DNA from: MADRE2 sp964397015
GTDB lineage: Bacteria > Desulfobacterota > Desulfobacteria > Desulfobacterales > Desulfobacteraceae
DNA length: 18,722 bases
NCBI GenBank assembly: GCA_964397015.1
Contig: CAYNHL010000075.1
Location: forward strand, 1-18,722
Reading direction: 5' to 3'
Below the pieces are notes generated by a model that did no database searches, was not told the DNA's origin, and saw only the letters and a program-made list of their open reading frames with translations. Positions 7,764 through 15,967 of this stretch are shown in pieces. The position numbers and the translations under genes were made by a program. Each line of letters opens with the position of its first letter. Position 1 is the stretch's first letter.

Positions 7764-9113
7764 CTATATGACTCCCTGGTCCAGCATGGCCGTGACCACC
7801 TTTTCAAATCCGGCGATATTGGCACCGGCCAGGTAGTTTCCTGAAAAACCGTATTCATCGGCAGCGTCCAGGCAGCTGTTATGGATACGCTTCATGATGG
7901 TTTTGAGGCGGTCGTCAACCTCCTTTCTCGACCAGCTCAAGCGCATGCTGTTCTGGGCCATTTCAAGGCCAGACACAGCTACGCCGCCGGCATTGGCAGC
8001 CTTGCCGGGACCATACAGGATCCCGCTGTCCAGAAAGGCGGCCACTGCATCTGCGTTGCACGGCATATCCGCTCCTTCGCAGACCAGGCTCACGTTGTTG
8101 TCGATCATGTTGGAGGCATCCTTACCGTTGATTTCGTTCTGCGTGGCACAGGGAAAGGCGCAGTCCGAGGGTATGGCCCACATGGGCTGATGATCAAGCG
8201 ATGAATCCCGCTCTGTGTATTCTGCATCAGAATATTTGTTGATATAGTCCTTTATGCGGCCCCTTCTAAGGTTTTTGAGCCGCTTGACATAATCCAGCTT
8301 GCCCGCGTCAATGCCCTCCTCGTCATATATATATCCCGAGGAATCCGAGAGGGTAAGGACAGTCGCGCCAAGTTCGATCAATTTTTCCGCTGTGTGCTGT
8401 GCGACATTGCCCGAACCGGAGATCAGGCATTTTTTGCCTTCCAGTGATTCGCTGCGTGTGGCCAGCATTTGTGAGGCAAAATAGACAGTGCCGTAGCCGG
8501 TTGCTTCCGGCCTGATCAGGCTGCCGCCAAGCGTAAGGCTCTTGCCCGTGAGGATACCTGAGAACCTGGAGTTGATTTTTTTATACATTCCGAACAAAAA
8601 GCCTATTTCCCGGGCTCCCACACCGATGTCGGCCGTCAGGATATCCTTGTCAGGGCCTACATGTCGATGCAGCTCGGTCATGAATCCCTGGCAGAAACGC
8701 ATGATTTCGCGATCGGATTTTCCCTTGGGGTCAAAATCCGATCCGCCGCAGGCACCGCCCATGTTCATTGTGGTAAGGGCATTTTTAAATACCTGCTCAA
8801 AAGCCAGAAATTTGATGATGCTCAGGGAAACGGAGGGATGGAACCGCAGACCTCCTACATATGGGCCTATGGCGCTGTTCATGCCCACCCTGAACCCCCT
8901 GTTGATCTGTACCTGGTCCTGGTCATCCACCCATGGCACGCAGAACATGAAGACTTTTTCCGGTTCTGTTATCCGCTTGAGTATGGCTTCCTGCCGGTAT
9001 TCGGGATTTTGGTCAATTAAGGGCTTGACCGATTCTAGCACGGTTTCCGCAACCTGGTGAAACTCGTGCTCGCCCGGATTCCGGGTCTTTATAAAGGAAA
9101 GAATATCAGACAT
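7764..9113 (-). CDS. gdhA: Glutamate dehydrogenase-like protein lacking the catalytic lysine
   Basis: This 449-residue protein aligns along its whole length with hexameric bacterial glutamate dehydrogenases (E. coli GdhA, Clostridium symbiosum GDH), which interconvert glutamate and 2-oxoglutarate plus ammonia. The substrate domain (about 1-200) shows RFHPSVSLSIIKFL, FKNALTTMNMGG and GGSDFDPKGKSD. The Rossmann domain (about 200-380) has SGSGNVAQ and LSDSSG, a serine after the second strand that fits NADP preference. The C-terminal helix region contains AGGVAVSGLEMAQN. The striking point is the active site. With a constant offset of three from C. symbiosum numbering, K113 and D165 are kept (K110, D162), but substrate-binding K89 is Val86 and catalytic K125 is Cys122. 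Classical activity is therefore doubtful, and it may be an allosteric partner or have another reaction. ATG 9113 has AGGAG six to seven bases upstream. The gene lies 27 bases behind the glutamate-synthase-like gene. Confidence 0.9.
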   Translation of the reverse strand: MSDILSFIKTRNPGEHEFHQVAETVLESVKPLIDQNPEYRQEAILKRITEPEKVFMFCVPWVDDQDQVQINRGFRVGMNSAIGPYVGGLRFHPSVSLSIIKFLAFEQVFKNALTTMNMGGACGGSDFDPKGKSDREIMRFCQGFMTELHRHVGPDKDILTADIGVGAREIGFLFGMYKKINSRFSGILTGKSLTLGGSLIRPEATGYGTVYFASQMLATRSESLEGKKCLISGSGNVAQHTAEKLIELGATVLTLSDSSGYIYDEEGIDAGKLDYVKRLKNLRRGRIKDYINKYSDAEYTERDSSLDHQPMWAIPSDCAFPCATQNEINGKDASNMIDNNVSLVCEGADMPCNADAVAAFLDSGILYGPGKAANAGGVAVSGLEMAQNSMRLSWSRKEVDDRLKTIMKRIHNSCLDAADEYGFSGNYLAGANIAGFEKVVTAMLDQGVI

Positions 9114-9140
9114 GGCATTCTCCTGTTTGGCTCCTGTTGG

Positions 9141-10724
9141 TTATGAATCAATTATCTTCATGGCTTCGTCACGATAGGCATCCATGACATAGGAAATTCC
9201 GGTGATCCTGGCGCACTCCTCGGTCAAGGCGAAAATATCCTGGCGGCCGATATGGGGTACGCTCCAGTTGCGTGATCCGGCCATGATCTGCTGGAGACCG
9301 ACCTTGATTTTATCCACGGCGCTGTATATGCCTATGGCCCCAAGGGGCAGGTCTTCTACATCGTTGCCGTATTTTTCCTTTAACACTTCATAACTCATGA
9401 ATATCTCTTCTTTGGTGGTGCCGTACCTGGATACGGTCGACGGCAGGCCGCCGTCTTCGTTCCTCAGCCAGCGTTCGGTGTTCTTGCCGACCATTCCCGG
9501 AATCATCAGCGCCCGGCCCATACAGACGGCTTTGCAATACGGGGCTCCCAGGGCCAGGGCCTTGAACACATGGTCCTCGGATGAAAATCCGCCTGCAAAT
9601 GCGATGTCCGGCACCGGCATTCCCCGTTGCGCCAGCCGGTCGCACAGTTCAAAAGCCATGGAGTGAAGGTAGATAGATGGAATACCCCACTCCGACATCA
9701 TGCGCCAGGGGCTCATACCGGTGCCGCCTGGTGCTCCGTCAATTGTCAGAAGGTCTATTTTCGCCTCACTTGCCCACTTTATGGCCATGGCCAGCTCCCG
9801 CATGGGATAGGCACCTGTTTTGAGGGTGACCCGCCTGGCCCCGAGCTGCCTCAACCGGGCCACTTCCGCCATAAAGCTTTCCCTGTCGATGAACCCGAGG
9901 CGGGAATGGCGTTCAAACTGCTTTAGGGGACCGGCCTTGAATGCAGCCTGAAAGGCAGGCTCTTCCGGGTCGGGGGTGACGATGTAGCCGCGTTTTTTTA
10001 ATTCAATGGCCCTTTTAAGGGAATTGACCTTGATTTCACCGCCAATACATTTGGCCCCCTGTCCCCATTTGAGTTCGATGGTTTCCACGCCCAGCTTTTC
10101 AATGACATATTCAGCCACGCCGTTTCGGGTATCCTCCACGTTCAGCTGGACCAGGATATCACCGTACCCTTCATGGAACCGCCTGTATTCATCGATCCGC
10201 CGCTTCATTTCAGGAGAATTCGTCACTTTGCCGTTGCGGTCGATTTCCAGGTCGGGATCTATGCCGCATACATTTTCACCGCAAACAAGGGTAATACCGC
10301 TTATTGCGGCTCCGATGGCAAAATGTTCCCAGTTTTTGCGGGCGATATCCGTGCTGCCCAGCGCGCCGGTAAAAATTGGTACTTTCATTTTTACCCGGTC
10401 ACTGACCCCGTATTCGGTTTCCGTATTGACGGCCGGGAAAGTCGCTATATCAGGGTCAGGTTCGATACCCTTGGCACCCAGCGCATATCCCATGATGTTC
10501 AGGTGGGAATAATCCACCGGATAATCTTTGTCCGCACCTGCGGTGATACTGCCGAACGGTTCTGGATACAGCAGCTCCCTTCCCCTGAAGGTTGCGTGGA
10601 ACATGTCGCAGTTGCCTTTGCATCCGTCGATGCAGCGGCTGCATATCCCGGATTGCGGGGCAATGTCGCGGGAACGGTTTTTTGTCTGCAGCGCATCATT
10701 GGCATTGGGCCTTTGCAGATTCAT
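9141..10724 (-). CDS. FMN-binding glutamate synthase-like protein (GltB central domain) with N-terminal Cys cluster
   Basis: This 527-residue stand-alone version of the glutamate-synthase alpha-subunit FMN barrel lacks the glutaminase domain and the GXGXG domain. Family signatures are LKWGQGAKCIGGEI (GltB: QGAKPGEGG), the FMN-phosphate loop TIDGAPGGTGMSP, and FAGGFSSEDHVFKALALGA. The classical 3Fe-4S motif after the barrel is missing; only C-x3-C (YCKAVC) remains there. The N-terminus instead has C28-x2-C31-x3-C35-x3-C39, a plausible iron-sulfur or metal site. Glutamate formation from 2-oxoglutarate needs ammonia or glutamine nitrogen and an electron donor, and neither is encoded beside it, so the reaction is unproven. 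I chose ATG 10724 because AAGGAGG sits five bases upstream; an in-frame ATG at 10781 has no such site. It is the first gene of the run that continues with the GDH-like gene. Confidence 0.85.
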   Translation of the reverse strand: MNLQRPNANDALQTKNRSRDIAPQSGICSRCIDGCKGNCDMFHATFRGRELLYPEPFGSITAGADKDYPVDYSHLNIMGYALGAKGIEPDPDIATFPAVNTETEYGVSDRVKMKVPIFTGALGSTDIARKNWEHFAIGAAISGITLVCGENVCGIDPDLEIDRNGKVTNSPEMKRRIDEYRRFHEGYGDILVQLNVEDTRNGVAEYVIEKLGVETIELKWGQGAKCIGGEIKVNSLKRAIELKKRGYIVTPDPEEPAFQAAFKAGPLKQFERHSRLGFIDRESFMAEVARLRQLGARRVTLKTGAYPMRELAMAIKWASEAKIDLLTIDGAPGGTGMSPWRMMSEWGIPSIYLHSMAFELCDRLAQRGMPVPDIAFAGGFSSEDHVFKALALGAPYCKAVCMGRALMIPGMVGKNTERWLRNEDGGLPSTVSRYGTTKEEIFMSYEVLKEKYGNDVEDLPLGAIGIYSAVDKIKVGLQQIMAGSRNWSVPHIGRQDIFALTEECARITGISYVMDAYRDEAMKIIDS

Positions 10725-10770
10725 AATACCTCCTTGTCTATAGGATTGAATGGTTGGCTGTATAAAGTCT

Positions 10771-10824
10771 TCCCGGCACAAGACAGTTCCTGAAGAAATT
10801 TACTGCGGACCGTTCATGCCGGGA
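10771..10824 (-). promoter_or_regulatory. Inverted repeat in the leader of the glutamate-synthase-like operon
   Basis: TCCCGGCA (10771-10778) and TGCCGGGA (10817-10824) are perfect inverted copies 38 bases apart, starting about 47 bases before the ATG at 10724. They could fold the leader RNA or bind a regulator. The 180-base gap 10725-10904 holds no gene, and I see no convincing sigma70 promoter in it, so the operon may also be read from the YitT gene upstream. Confidence 0.3.
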
Positions 10825-10904
10825 CGGGTTGTCAGGCTTCTTATGCCTATAACAATTGCCCGGCCTGTTCAAGTTAAAAATTTATGATGAACATGAAAAA
10901 TTTT

Positions 10905-11762
10905 TCAATATTTTTTCCGGGATGAAAATCCTTTTCCAAGGACATTGAAGGTGTTTTCCGTTATCAGGAATGCATCCGGATCAATATTGAAGGTAAGCTC
11001 TTCCATGGGTTTTATCTGGTAATTGTTGACAACGGTCATGATGATTTCTCTATCTGCCCCGGTGTAGGCACCGGCGCCTTTTATCAGCGTCGCACCGCGC
11101 TTGAGCTTTCTGGCGATTTCCTTGACGATCAGCCGGGGTTTATTGGAAATGATGAAAATCATTTTCCGCTGGTTGAACAGGGTCATGAAATAATCGATAA
11201 CCTGGGACGTGATATAGCTCATGGCCATGGAATAAAGGATCAGGTCGGTTTCAAGCAGGCCGAAACTCAAGGCGAACAGCACAAAGTTAAAACTAAAATT
11301 ATAGGTACCGATCCGTATGCTGTATTTCTGGTTCAATATGATCGAGATGATATCGTTGCCGCCGGCGGACCCTAGTGACCGGAACACTATTCCGCTTCCA
11401 GCTCCGACAATGGTACCTCCGGCAAGCACAGCAGGTATCATGGCCTGTATCGGGAATTCAAACTGGATCAGGTCGATGACAAGGGTCAGGACGACGGCAC
11501 CGTATATACTGTATAAAAGGAACCGCCTGCTGACGAACAGGTACCCTGCGATGAACACCGGGATGTTCAAAATAATGTACCAGGTTCCGGGAGTCAGCAA
11601 ATTGGTGTAGTAATAGAGCAAGAGCCCCATGCCGGAAAATCCGCCGGTTATCAATCCATGGGGGATAACGATTGCTTTCAAGCCGATTCCGATAACAAAA
11701 CTGCCGATGGTGATTAAAAACAGGTTCCAGGGAATTGAGTAGCTCAGTTTCTGTATATTCAT
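10905..11762 (-). CDS. YitT family membrane protein
   Basis: This inner-membrane protein of 285 residues belongs to the YitT family, whose transport or sensing role is not established. The N-terminal two thirds contain about five hydrophobic segments and the family's glycine-rich motifs IVIPHGLITGGFSGMG and FRSLGSAGGNDIIS. The C-terminal ~90 residues form the soluble DUF2179 domain with ATLIKGAGAYTGADREIIMTVV and an acidic PDAFL motif. The start at ATG 11762 is preferred because GAGG lies six bases upstream; the in-frame ATG four codons earlier has none. The stop codon falls in a perfect 14-base palindrome (10894-10907). It is transcribed away from the receiver fusion gene and 180 bases upstream of the glutamate-synthase-like gene, so it could share a transcript with that operon. 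No functional link is evident. Confidence 0.85.
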   Translation of the reverse strand: MNIQKLSYSIPWNLFLITIGSFVIGIGLKAIVIPHGLITGGFSGMGLLLYYYTNLLTPGTWYIILNIPVFIAGYLFVSRRFLLYSIYGAVVLTLVIDLIQFEFPIQAMIPAVLAGGTIVGAGSGIVFRSLGSAGGNDIISIILNQKYSIRIGTYNFSFNFVLFALSFGLLETDLILYSMAMSYITSQVIDYFMTLFNQRKMIFIISNKPRLIVKEIARKLKRGATLIKGAGAYTGADREIIMTVVNNYQIKPMEELTFNIDPDAFLITENTFNVLGKGFSSRKKY

Positions 11763-11866
11763 TGTGATCCTCATTTTTTGAAAAAAGGGTCCTCAAATAC
11801 TATAACCGGCATATTAAATCAATGCTTTTTGAAAAGCGAACAAAAAAAATGTCCCTGGATTTGGTT

Positions 11867-11895
11867 TTGCAAAATTTCAGGTTTCATACTATACT
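11867..11895 (+). promoter_or_regulatory. Sigma70-type promoter for the receiver/PEP-binding fusion gene
   Basis: TTGCAA (11867-11872), a 17-base spacer and TATACT (11890-11895) match the consensus in four of six and five of six positions. Transcription would begin near 11902. This argues that the real start codon is ATG 11960 and not the upstream in-frame ATG 11822. Confidence 0.6.
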
Positions 11896-11959
11896 TGAAA
11901 ACGTCTTTTTTCAAACAATGCGGAATTGTCATCCTAAGATCCCGGGGAAAATACACATT

Positions 11960-14900
11960 ATGACCAAATCCATAGAAACTGTTCATGATCCTGCTTTCAA
12001 GATTTACCACGAACTCATGGCCAACAAGGTGCAGGATATTTTGCTGGTATCCTGTCCCTACGATGCATTCATCATGGAGGAGGACGGGCGGCTGTCCACC
12101 AGGATTATAAATGAATACAAGGGCCTGAATTTGTCAAAACCGCCCATGCTGACCTGGGTATCGTCTGCCGGCGAGGCTTTTGAAAAGCTGTCCAGGCGCA
12201 AGTTTGACCTGATCATAGTCATGCCGAGCCTGGATGAAATGACCGTATACGAATTTGCAAAGACGGTTAAGGAAAAATATCCCGAACTTCCCATTTTCAT
12301 GCTGATCTACAATACAGCGGAGCTGCAGCGGTATATCATGTCCAACGGCACCGAGACCGCCATTGACCGCACTTACCTGTGGGGAGGGAACGCAGACCTG
12401 CTCCTGGCTATTGTCAAAAACCTCGAAGACAAGATGAACGTGGAGTTTGACACCGCAAACGCCAATGTCCGCGTGATTATCCTTGTGGAGGATTCACCTT
12501 ATCATTTTTCCTCTTTTCTGCCGGTACTGTACAAGGAAATCGTCATGCAGACCCAGTGCGTTATTGATGAATCGATAAATGAAGAACAGCGCCTGCTGCG
12601 CATGCGCGGGCGGCCGAAAGTACTTTTAGCCCAGACCTATGAAGAGGCGCTCCAGATATATGAAACCTACAAACCCTATGTCCTGTCAGTTTTTTCGGAT
12701 ATGAGGTTTCCAAAGGACGGGCAGATTAATGACGAGGCAGGTTACCTGTTAATGAAAAAGATCAAGTCCCAGACGCCCGAGATTCCTTTGTTGAGCATGA
12801 GCACGGAAGAAAGTGTAAGGGAAAAGGTGACAAATATCCCGGCCGTGTTCATCAACAAGAATTCCTTGAACCTGCATGACAAGATCGGTAAATATTTTAC
12901 AGAGTACTTGGGGTTCGGCCCTTTTATTTTCAGGCATCCCGACGGCATGGAAATCGCCTGCGCCGACACCCTTCGGAGCATGGAAAAGATTCTGCCCTCG
13001 ATTCCGGACGAGTCCATCGTGTTCCATGCCCGGAACAATGATTTTTCAAGGTGGCTGATGGCCCGCTCTGAAATCGATTTTGCCATAAAGCTCAAGCCTT
13101 ACACCATCGATGATTTTTCCACCCCTGGTGAATTGAAATCATTTTTGATCGAGAGTATCCGCCTAAGAAGGAAAGGATCGAGCAAGGGTGTCGTCATCAA
13201 TTTTGAGGCAGACAAGTTTGATTCGGATACGGATTTCATGAAAATCGGCAGGGGGTCTCTGGGCGGAAAAGCCAGGGGCCTTGCGTTCATGGCATCACAG
13301 TTGAAAAAAGATACCCGGTTGAGCGACGCTTTCCCTGAAGTGGAGATCAGTATCCCCCGAACCTTTGTTATATCCACCGAAGGTTTTTTGAACTTTATCG
13401 AAGAAAACAGCCTGTTGGATCTTCTGACATCGGGCCGTGAGTTTTCCGATGACGAAATTATCGAGCATTTTGTGGCGGCACGGTTTCCGGCATGGTTGAA
13501 AACCAATCTGAAAAGCTACCTGGAAAACGTGAATTTCCCCATTGCAGTGCGGTCTTCCAGCCTGTTCGAAGATGCCCATTACCAGCCTTTTGCCGGGTTG
13601 TACAAAACCTACATGCTGCCCAACAGCGACCCTTCCCTTGAAAGGAGACTGGACCGGCTGACCCTGGCAATAAAACTGGTATATGCTTCCACCTACCTGA
13701 AGGCCCCCCGGTCTTATGCAAAAAGCACCATGCACCGGACGGAAAATGAAGAAATGGCCGTTATCCTCCAGGAGATCACGGGTACCAGTTATAAAAATCT
13801 GTTTTATCCGGCTATTTCGGGGCTGGCCCAGTCATATAATTTTTATCCCATTTCGCACCTCAAGGCTGAAGACGGTATTTCCCACATTGCGCTCGGGCTT
13901 GGCAAGATCGTCATGGAAGGGGGGAAAACCCTGCGGTTCTGTCCCAGGTATCCCCAGTTTCTGCCCCAGTTCTCCATTGTGCCTGATATGCTGGAAAATG
14001 CCCAGAAATTTTTCTACGCCCTTAAAATGGATGATTTTCCAGAAGATGACCGGTTTATCAGCCGGGCCATGGACGATCTGACCCTTGAAAAGATCGAGAT
14101 CAATTCCGCCGCAGACCATCCCATGGTCCAGGCATTGTGCTCCACGTTCCATGTCCAGGACAACAAGATAAGGGATTCGTTTTCAAAGCGGGGATTTCCT
14201 GTCCTGACCTTTGCACGTATCCTGAAATACAATGACTTTCCCCTGGCCCGGATACTGGAAGAGGTTACCCGCATCGGAAGCAAGTGGATGGGGACATCGG
14301 TCGAAATCGAGTTCGCCGTCAAGCTGCCGGATGACGAAACTCCCAGGCCGCGCTTTTCACTGCTCCAGATCCGCCCCATGGGCCGGTACAAGCAGAATCT
14401 TGGGGTTGATATCTCTCAGGCCGATATTCAAAAGGCATTCTGTTACTCTTGCATGTCCCTGGGAAACGGGGATTACAAGGATATCTTTGATATCGTCTAC
14501 GTGGACCCCAAAACCTTTGATCCTGCCAGGACAGTGGAGATAGCTTCTGAAATAAACCGCATCAACAGCCTTTTCAATGATACGGATAAAAAATACGTGC
14601 TTATAGGACCGGGCCGGTGGGGATCATCCGACCGGTGGCTGGGTATACCGGTCGTATGGAACGATATCTCGAATGTCGGGGTCATGGTGGAAACCACCAT
14701 TGAAAGTATCAAGGCGGACCCGTCACAGGGATCGCATTTTTTCCAGAACATCACCTCCCTTGGAATCAGCTATATCACCGTGTCTGACAAAGGAGACGAT
14801 TTTATTGATTACAACTGGCTTGGCCGCCATGACTGCAGTAACCAGACAACCTATCTCAAGCACATCTCGTTTGAAAAGCCTTTCCGGATCCTGGTGGATG

Positions 14901-14989
14901 GCAAGACATCCCAGGCGGTGTTCCTTCCCTACGAGCCGGAGGAACCCCCGGACCTGATGCCGGATGTCCCTGTGGTGGATCATTCCTGA
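11960..14989 (+). CDS. Pseudoreceiver-receiver-PEP/pyruvate-binding (PPDK N-terminal-like) fusion protein
   Basis: This cytoplasmic protein of about 1009 residues has an unusual architecture. Residues about 23-155 resemble a response-regulator receiver but lack the acidic pair (SCP at 31-33) and phospho-Asp (VMP at 87-89), so they form a pseudoreceiver. Residues about 170-315 form a second receiver with the acidic pair E177-D178, likely phospho-acceptor D247 in FSDMRFP and K300. From about 425 to 830 it resembles the ATP/PEP-binding domain of PEP synthase and pyruvate phosphate dikinase: GRGSLGGKARGLAFM and VRSSSLFEDAHYQPFAGLYKTY. The C-terminal region carries a GPGRWGSSDRWLGIPV motif. No phosphohistidine swivel motif (TSH or TCH) and no PEP barrel are present, so full PEP synthase activity is unlikely. 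It may be a phosphorylation-regulated ATP-dependent enzyme or sensor. ATG 11960 is chosen because the promoter ends at 11895 and the earlier 46 codons look non-coding; the ribosome-binding site is weak. It overlaps the nitrilase gene by 10 bases, tail to tail. Confidence 0.8.
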   Translation: MTKSIETVHDPAFKIYHELMANKVQDILLVSCPYDAFIMEEDGRLSTRIINEYKGLNLSKPPMLTWVSSAGEAFEKLSRRKFDLIIVMPSLDEMTVYEFAKTVKEKYPELPIFMLIYNTAELQRYIMSNGTETAIDRTYLWGGNADLLLAIVKNLEDKMNVEFDTANANVRVIILVEDSPYHFSSFLPVLYKEIVMQTQCVIDESINEEQRLLRMRGRPKVLLAQTYEEALQIYETYKPYVLSVFSDMRFPKDGQINDEAGYLLMKKIKSQTPEIPLLSMSTEESVREKVTNIPAVFINKNSLNLHDKIGKYFTEYLGFGPFIFRHPDGMEIACADTLRSMEKILPSIPDESIVFHARNNDFSRWLMARSEIDFAIKLKPYTIDDFSTPGELKSFLIESIRLRRKGSSKGVVINFEADKFDSDTDFMKIGRGSLGGKARGLAFMASQLKKDTRLSDAFPEVEISIPRTFVISTEGFLNFIEENSLLDLLTSGREFSDDEIIEHFVAARFPAWLKTNLKSYLENVNFPIAVRSSSLFEDAHYQPFAGLYKTYMLPNSDPSLERRLDRLTLAIKLVYASTYLKAPRSYAKSTMHRTENEEMAVILQEITGTSYKNLFYPAISGLAQSYNFYPISHLKAEDGISHIALGLGKIVMEGGKTLRFCPRYPQFLPQFSIVPDMLENAQKFFYALKMDDFPEDDRFISRAMDDLTLEKIEINSAADHPMVQALCSTFHVQDNKIRDSFSKRGFPVLTFARILKYNDFPLARILEEVTRIGSKWMGTSVEIEFAVKLPDDETPRPRFSLLQIRPMGRYKQNLGVDISQADIQKAFCYSCMSLGNGDYKDIFDIVYVDPKTFDPARTVEIASEINRINSLFNDTDKKYVLIGPGRWGSSDRWLGIPVVWNDISNVGVMVETTIESIKADPSQGSHFFQNITSLGISYITVSDKGDDFIDYNWLGRHDCSNQTTYLKHISFEKPFRILVDGKTSQAVFLPYEPEEPPDLMPDVPVVDHS

Positions 14990-15753
14990 ACATATCTTGG
15001 ATAGGTTTTTTTGGCTGATTTTGCCGCGTCCGGATCCACTTCAAGGGTCAAAAACGGCTTTTCTTTACTGGTCAGTCCGCACACAGCGCCGCGCTCGGGT
15101 TCGATTATCCAGCCGGTACCGCCAAAATCCTCTCCCGGCACGTTAGGACCGTTGAAGTTGGAGGACAGGCACCAGGCACCGGCTACAATGGCAGCCGCCC
15201 TGCCTCCGGGCACCCAGATATCTTCTTTTGAGGCGGGCGTGGCCCTGGGGCAGACCAGCAGGTGAATGTCCTGGGAGATATACTCCCTGGCACGGGTGGT
15301 AAACCACAGTTCAGTGCAGATGAGAAAACCGATATTGACACCGTTGATACGGGCCACCCTGAAGTCGCCGTTACCCCGCTGGTACCAGGAGGCTTCAAAA
15401 TAACCGGGCTCGTCTGGCAGATAGTATTTTTCATGGCACGGCATGATTCCGTCCTGCCTGGTCCAGATAAATCCCTGGTTCAACCGGCGGTTGTCCAGTA
15501 TGACCGGCCGGGAGCCGATCACTGTTTCCACGGGGAGTTCGTCAAGTTTGCGGCACCATTTTTCATGAGCCTTTGCCGCGTTGTGCCACAGGTCCGGGTC
15601 CACTTTGTCAGACCTGGTGATCCATTCGTGAAAGGGCATTTCCGGCAGCAAGAGCAGGTCGGATCCGCTGGATTCAAGGTGCGAGGCCAGGCTGTGCCAG
15701 GTGTCATCGGTCTTTGTCCAGGTGTCGGGCAGTTCACATACGGTTACTTTCAT
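14980..15753 (-). CDS. Carbon-nitrogen hydrolase (nitrilase superfamily amidohydrolase)
   Basis: This 257-residue hydrolase cleaves a C-N bond, most likely an amide; the substrate cannot be told from sequence. The Glu-Lys-Cys catalytic triad of the nitrilase superfamily is complete: E38 in LLPEMPFHEW, K109 in CHEKYYLPDEPG, and nucleophile C146 in GFLICTELWF. The conserved glycine-rich stretch near residues 180-200 and a short C-terminal strand region follow. Length is normal for the family and no signal peptide is present, so it should be cytoplasmic. ATG 15753 has GAGGA about seven bases upstream. It stands alone on the minus strand between two plus-strand genes, with a perfect 11-bp dyad about 55 bases upstream of its start that may control it. 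Its last 10 bases lie in the end of the receiver fusion gene. Confidence 0.88.
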   Translation of the reverse strand: MKVTVCELPDTWTKTDDTWHSLASHLESSGSDLLLLPEMPFHEWITRSDKVDPDLWHNAAKAHEKWCRKLDELPVETVIGSRPVILDNRRLNQGFIWTRQDGIMPCHEKYYLPDEPGYFEASWYQRGNGDFRVARINGVNIGFLICTELWFTTRAREYISQDIHLLVCPRATPASKEDIWVPGGRAAAIVAGAWCLSSNFNGPNVPGEDFGGTGWIIEPERGAVCGLTSKEKPFLTLEVDPDAAKSAKKTYPRYVQE

Positions 15754-15807
15754 GGTTTTTTCCTCGGATAGGTTTAAACTGTCGACTAATACCGGGTCAC
15801 AGGGAAA

Positions 15808-15835
15808 AAATCAAGAATTTCAAGATTCTTGATTT
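15808..15835. promoter_or_regulatory. Perfect 11-bp inverted repeat in the divergent intergenic region
   Basis: AAATCAAGAAT (15808-15818) and ATTCTTGATTT (15825-15835) are exact inverted copies with a 6-base spacer. The dyad lies between the divergent nitrilase and beta-propeller genes, about 55 bases from the nitrilase start and over 210 bases from the other. An operator for a dimeric regulator of the nitrilase gene is the simplest reading. It is too AT-rich and lacks a clear T tract for a firm terminator call. Confidence 0.45.
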
Positions 15836-15894
15836 AGAAAACAGCTAAATTTTTACTCGCCTGGATAAAAATCAATGCGGTCGCGGCAGCTTTA

Positions 15895-15907
15895 TGCCTC
15901 AGAGGCA
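15895..15907. repeat. 13-base perfect palindrome
   Basis: TGCCTC-A-GAGGCA reads the same on both strands around A15901. It lies in the otherwise featureless middle of the 15754-16050 gap, and its function is unknown. Confidence 0.3.
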
Positions 15908-15967
15908 ACAAAACTCCACCTGCAAAATTTTTATATGCGATTCCCCTGTTTACAGTAGGTGCCTGAC

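Noticed and set aside
10725..10781. N-terminal extension of the glutamate-synthase-like protein from ATG 10781
   Set aside because: AAGGAGG lies exactly in front of ATG 10724, inside the extension, so the downstream start is clearly favoured.
11822..11959. N-terminal extension of the receiver fusion protein from ATG 11822
   Set aside because: A good promoter lies at 11867-11895, inside it, and the translated stretch does not resemble receiver-family sequence; ATG 11960 is a better start.
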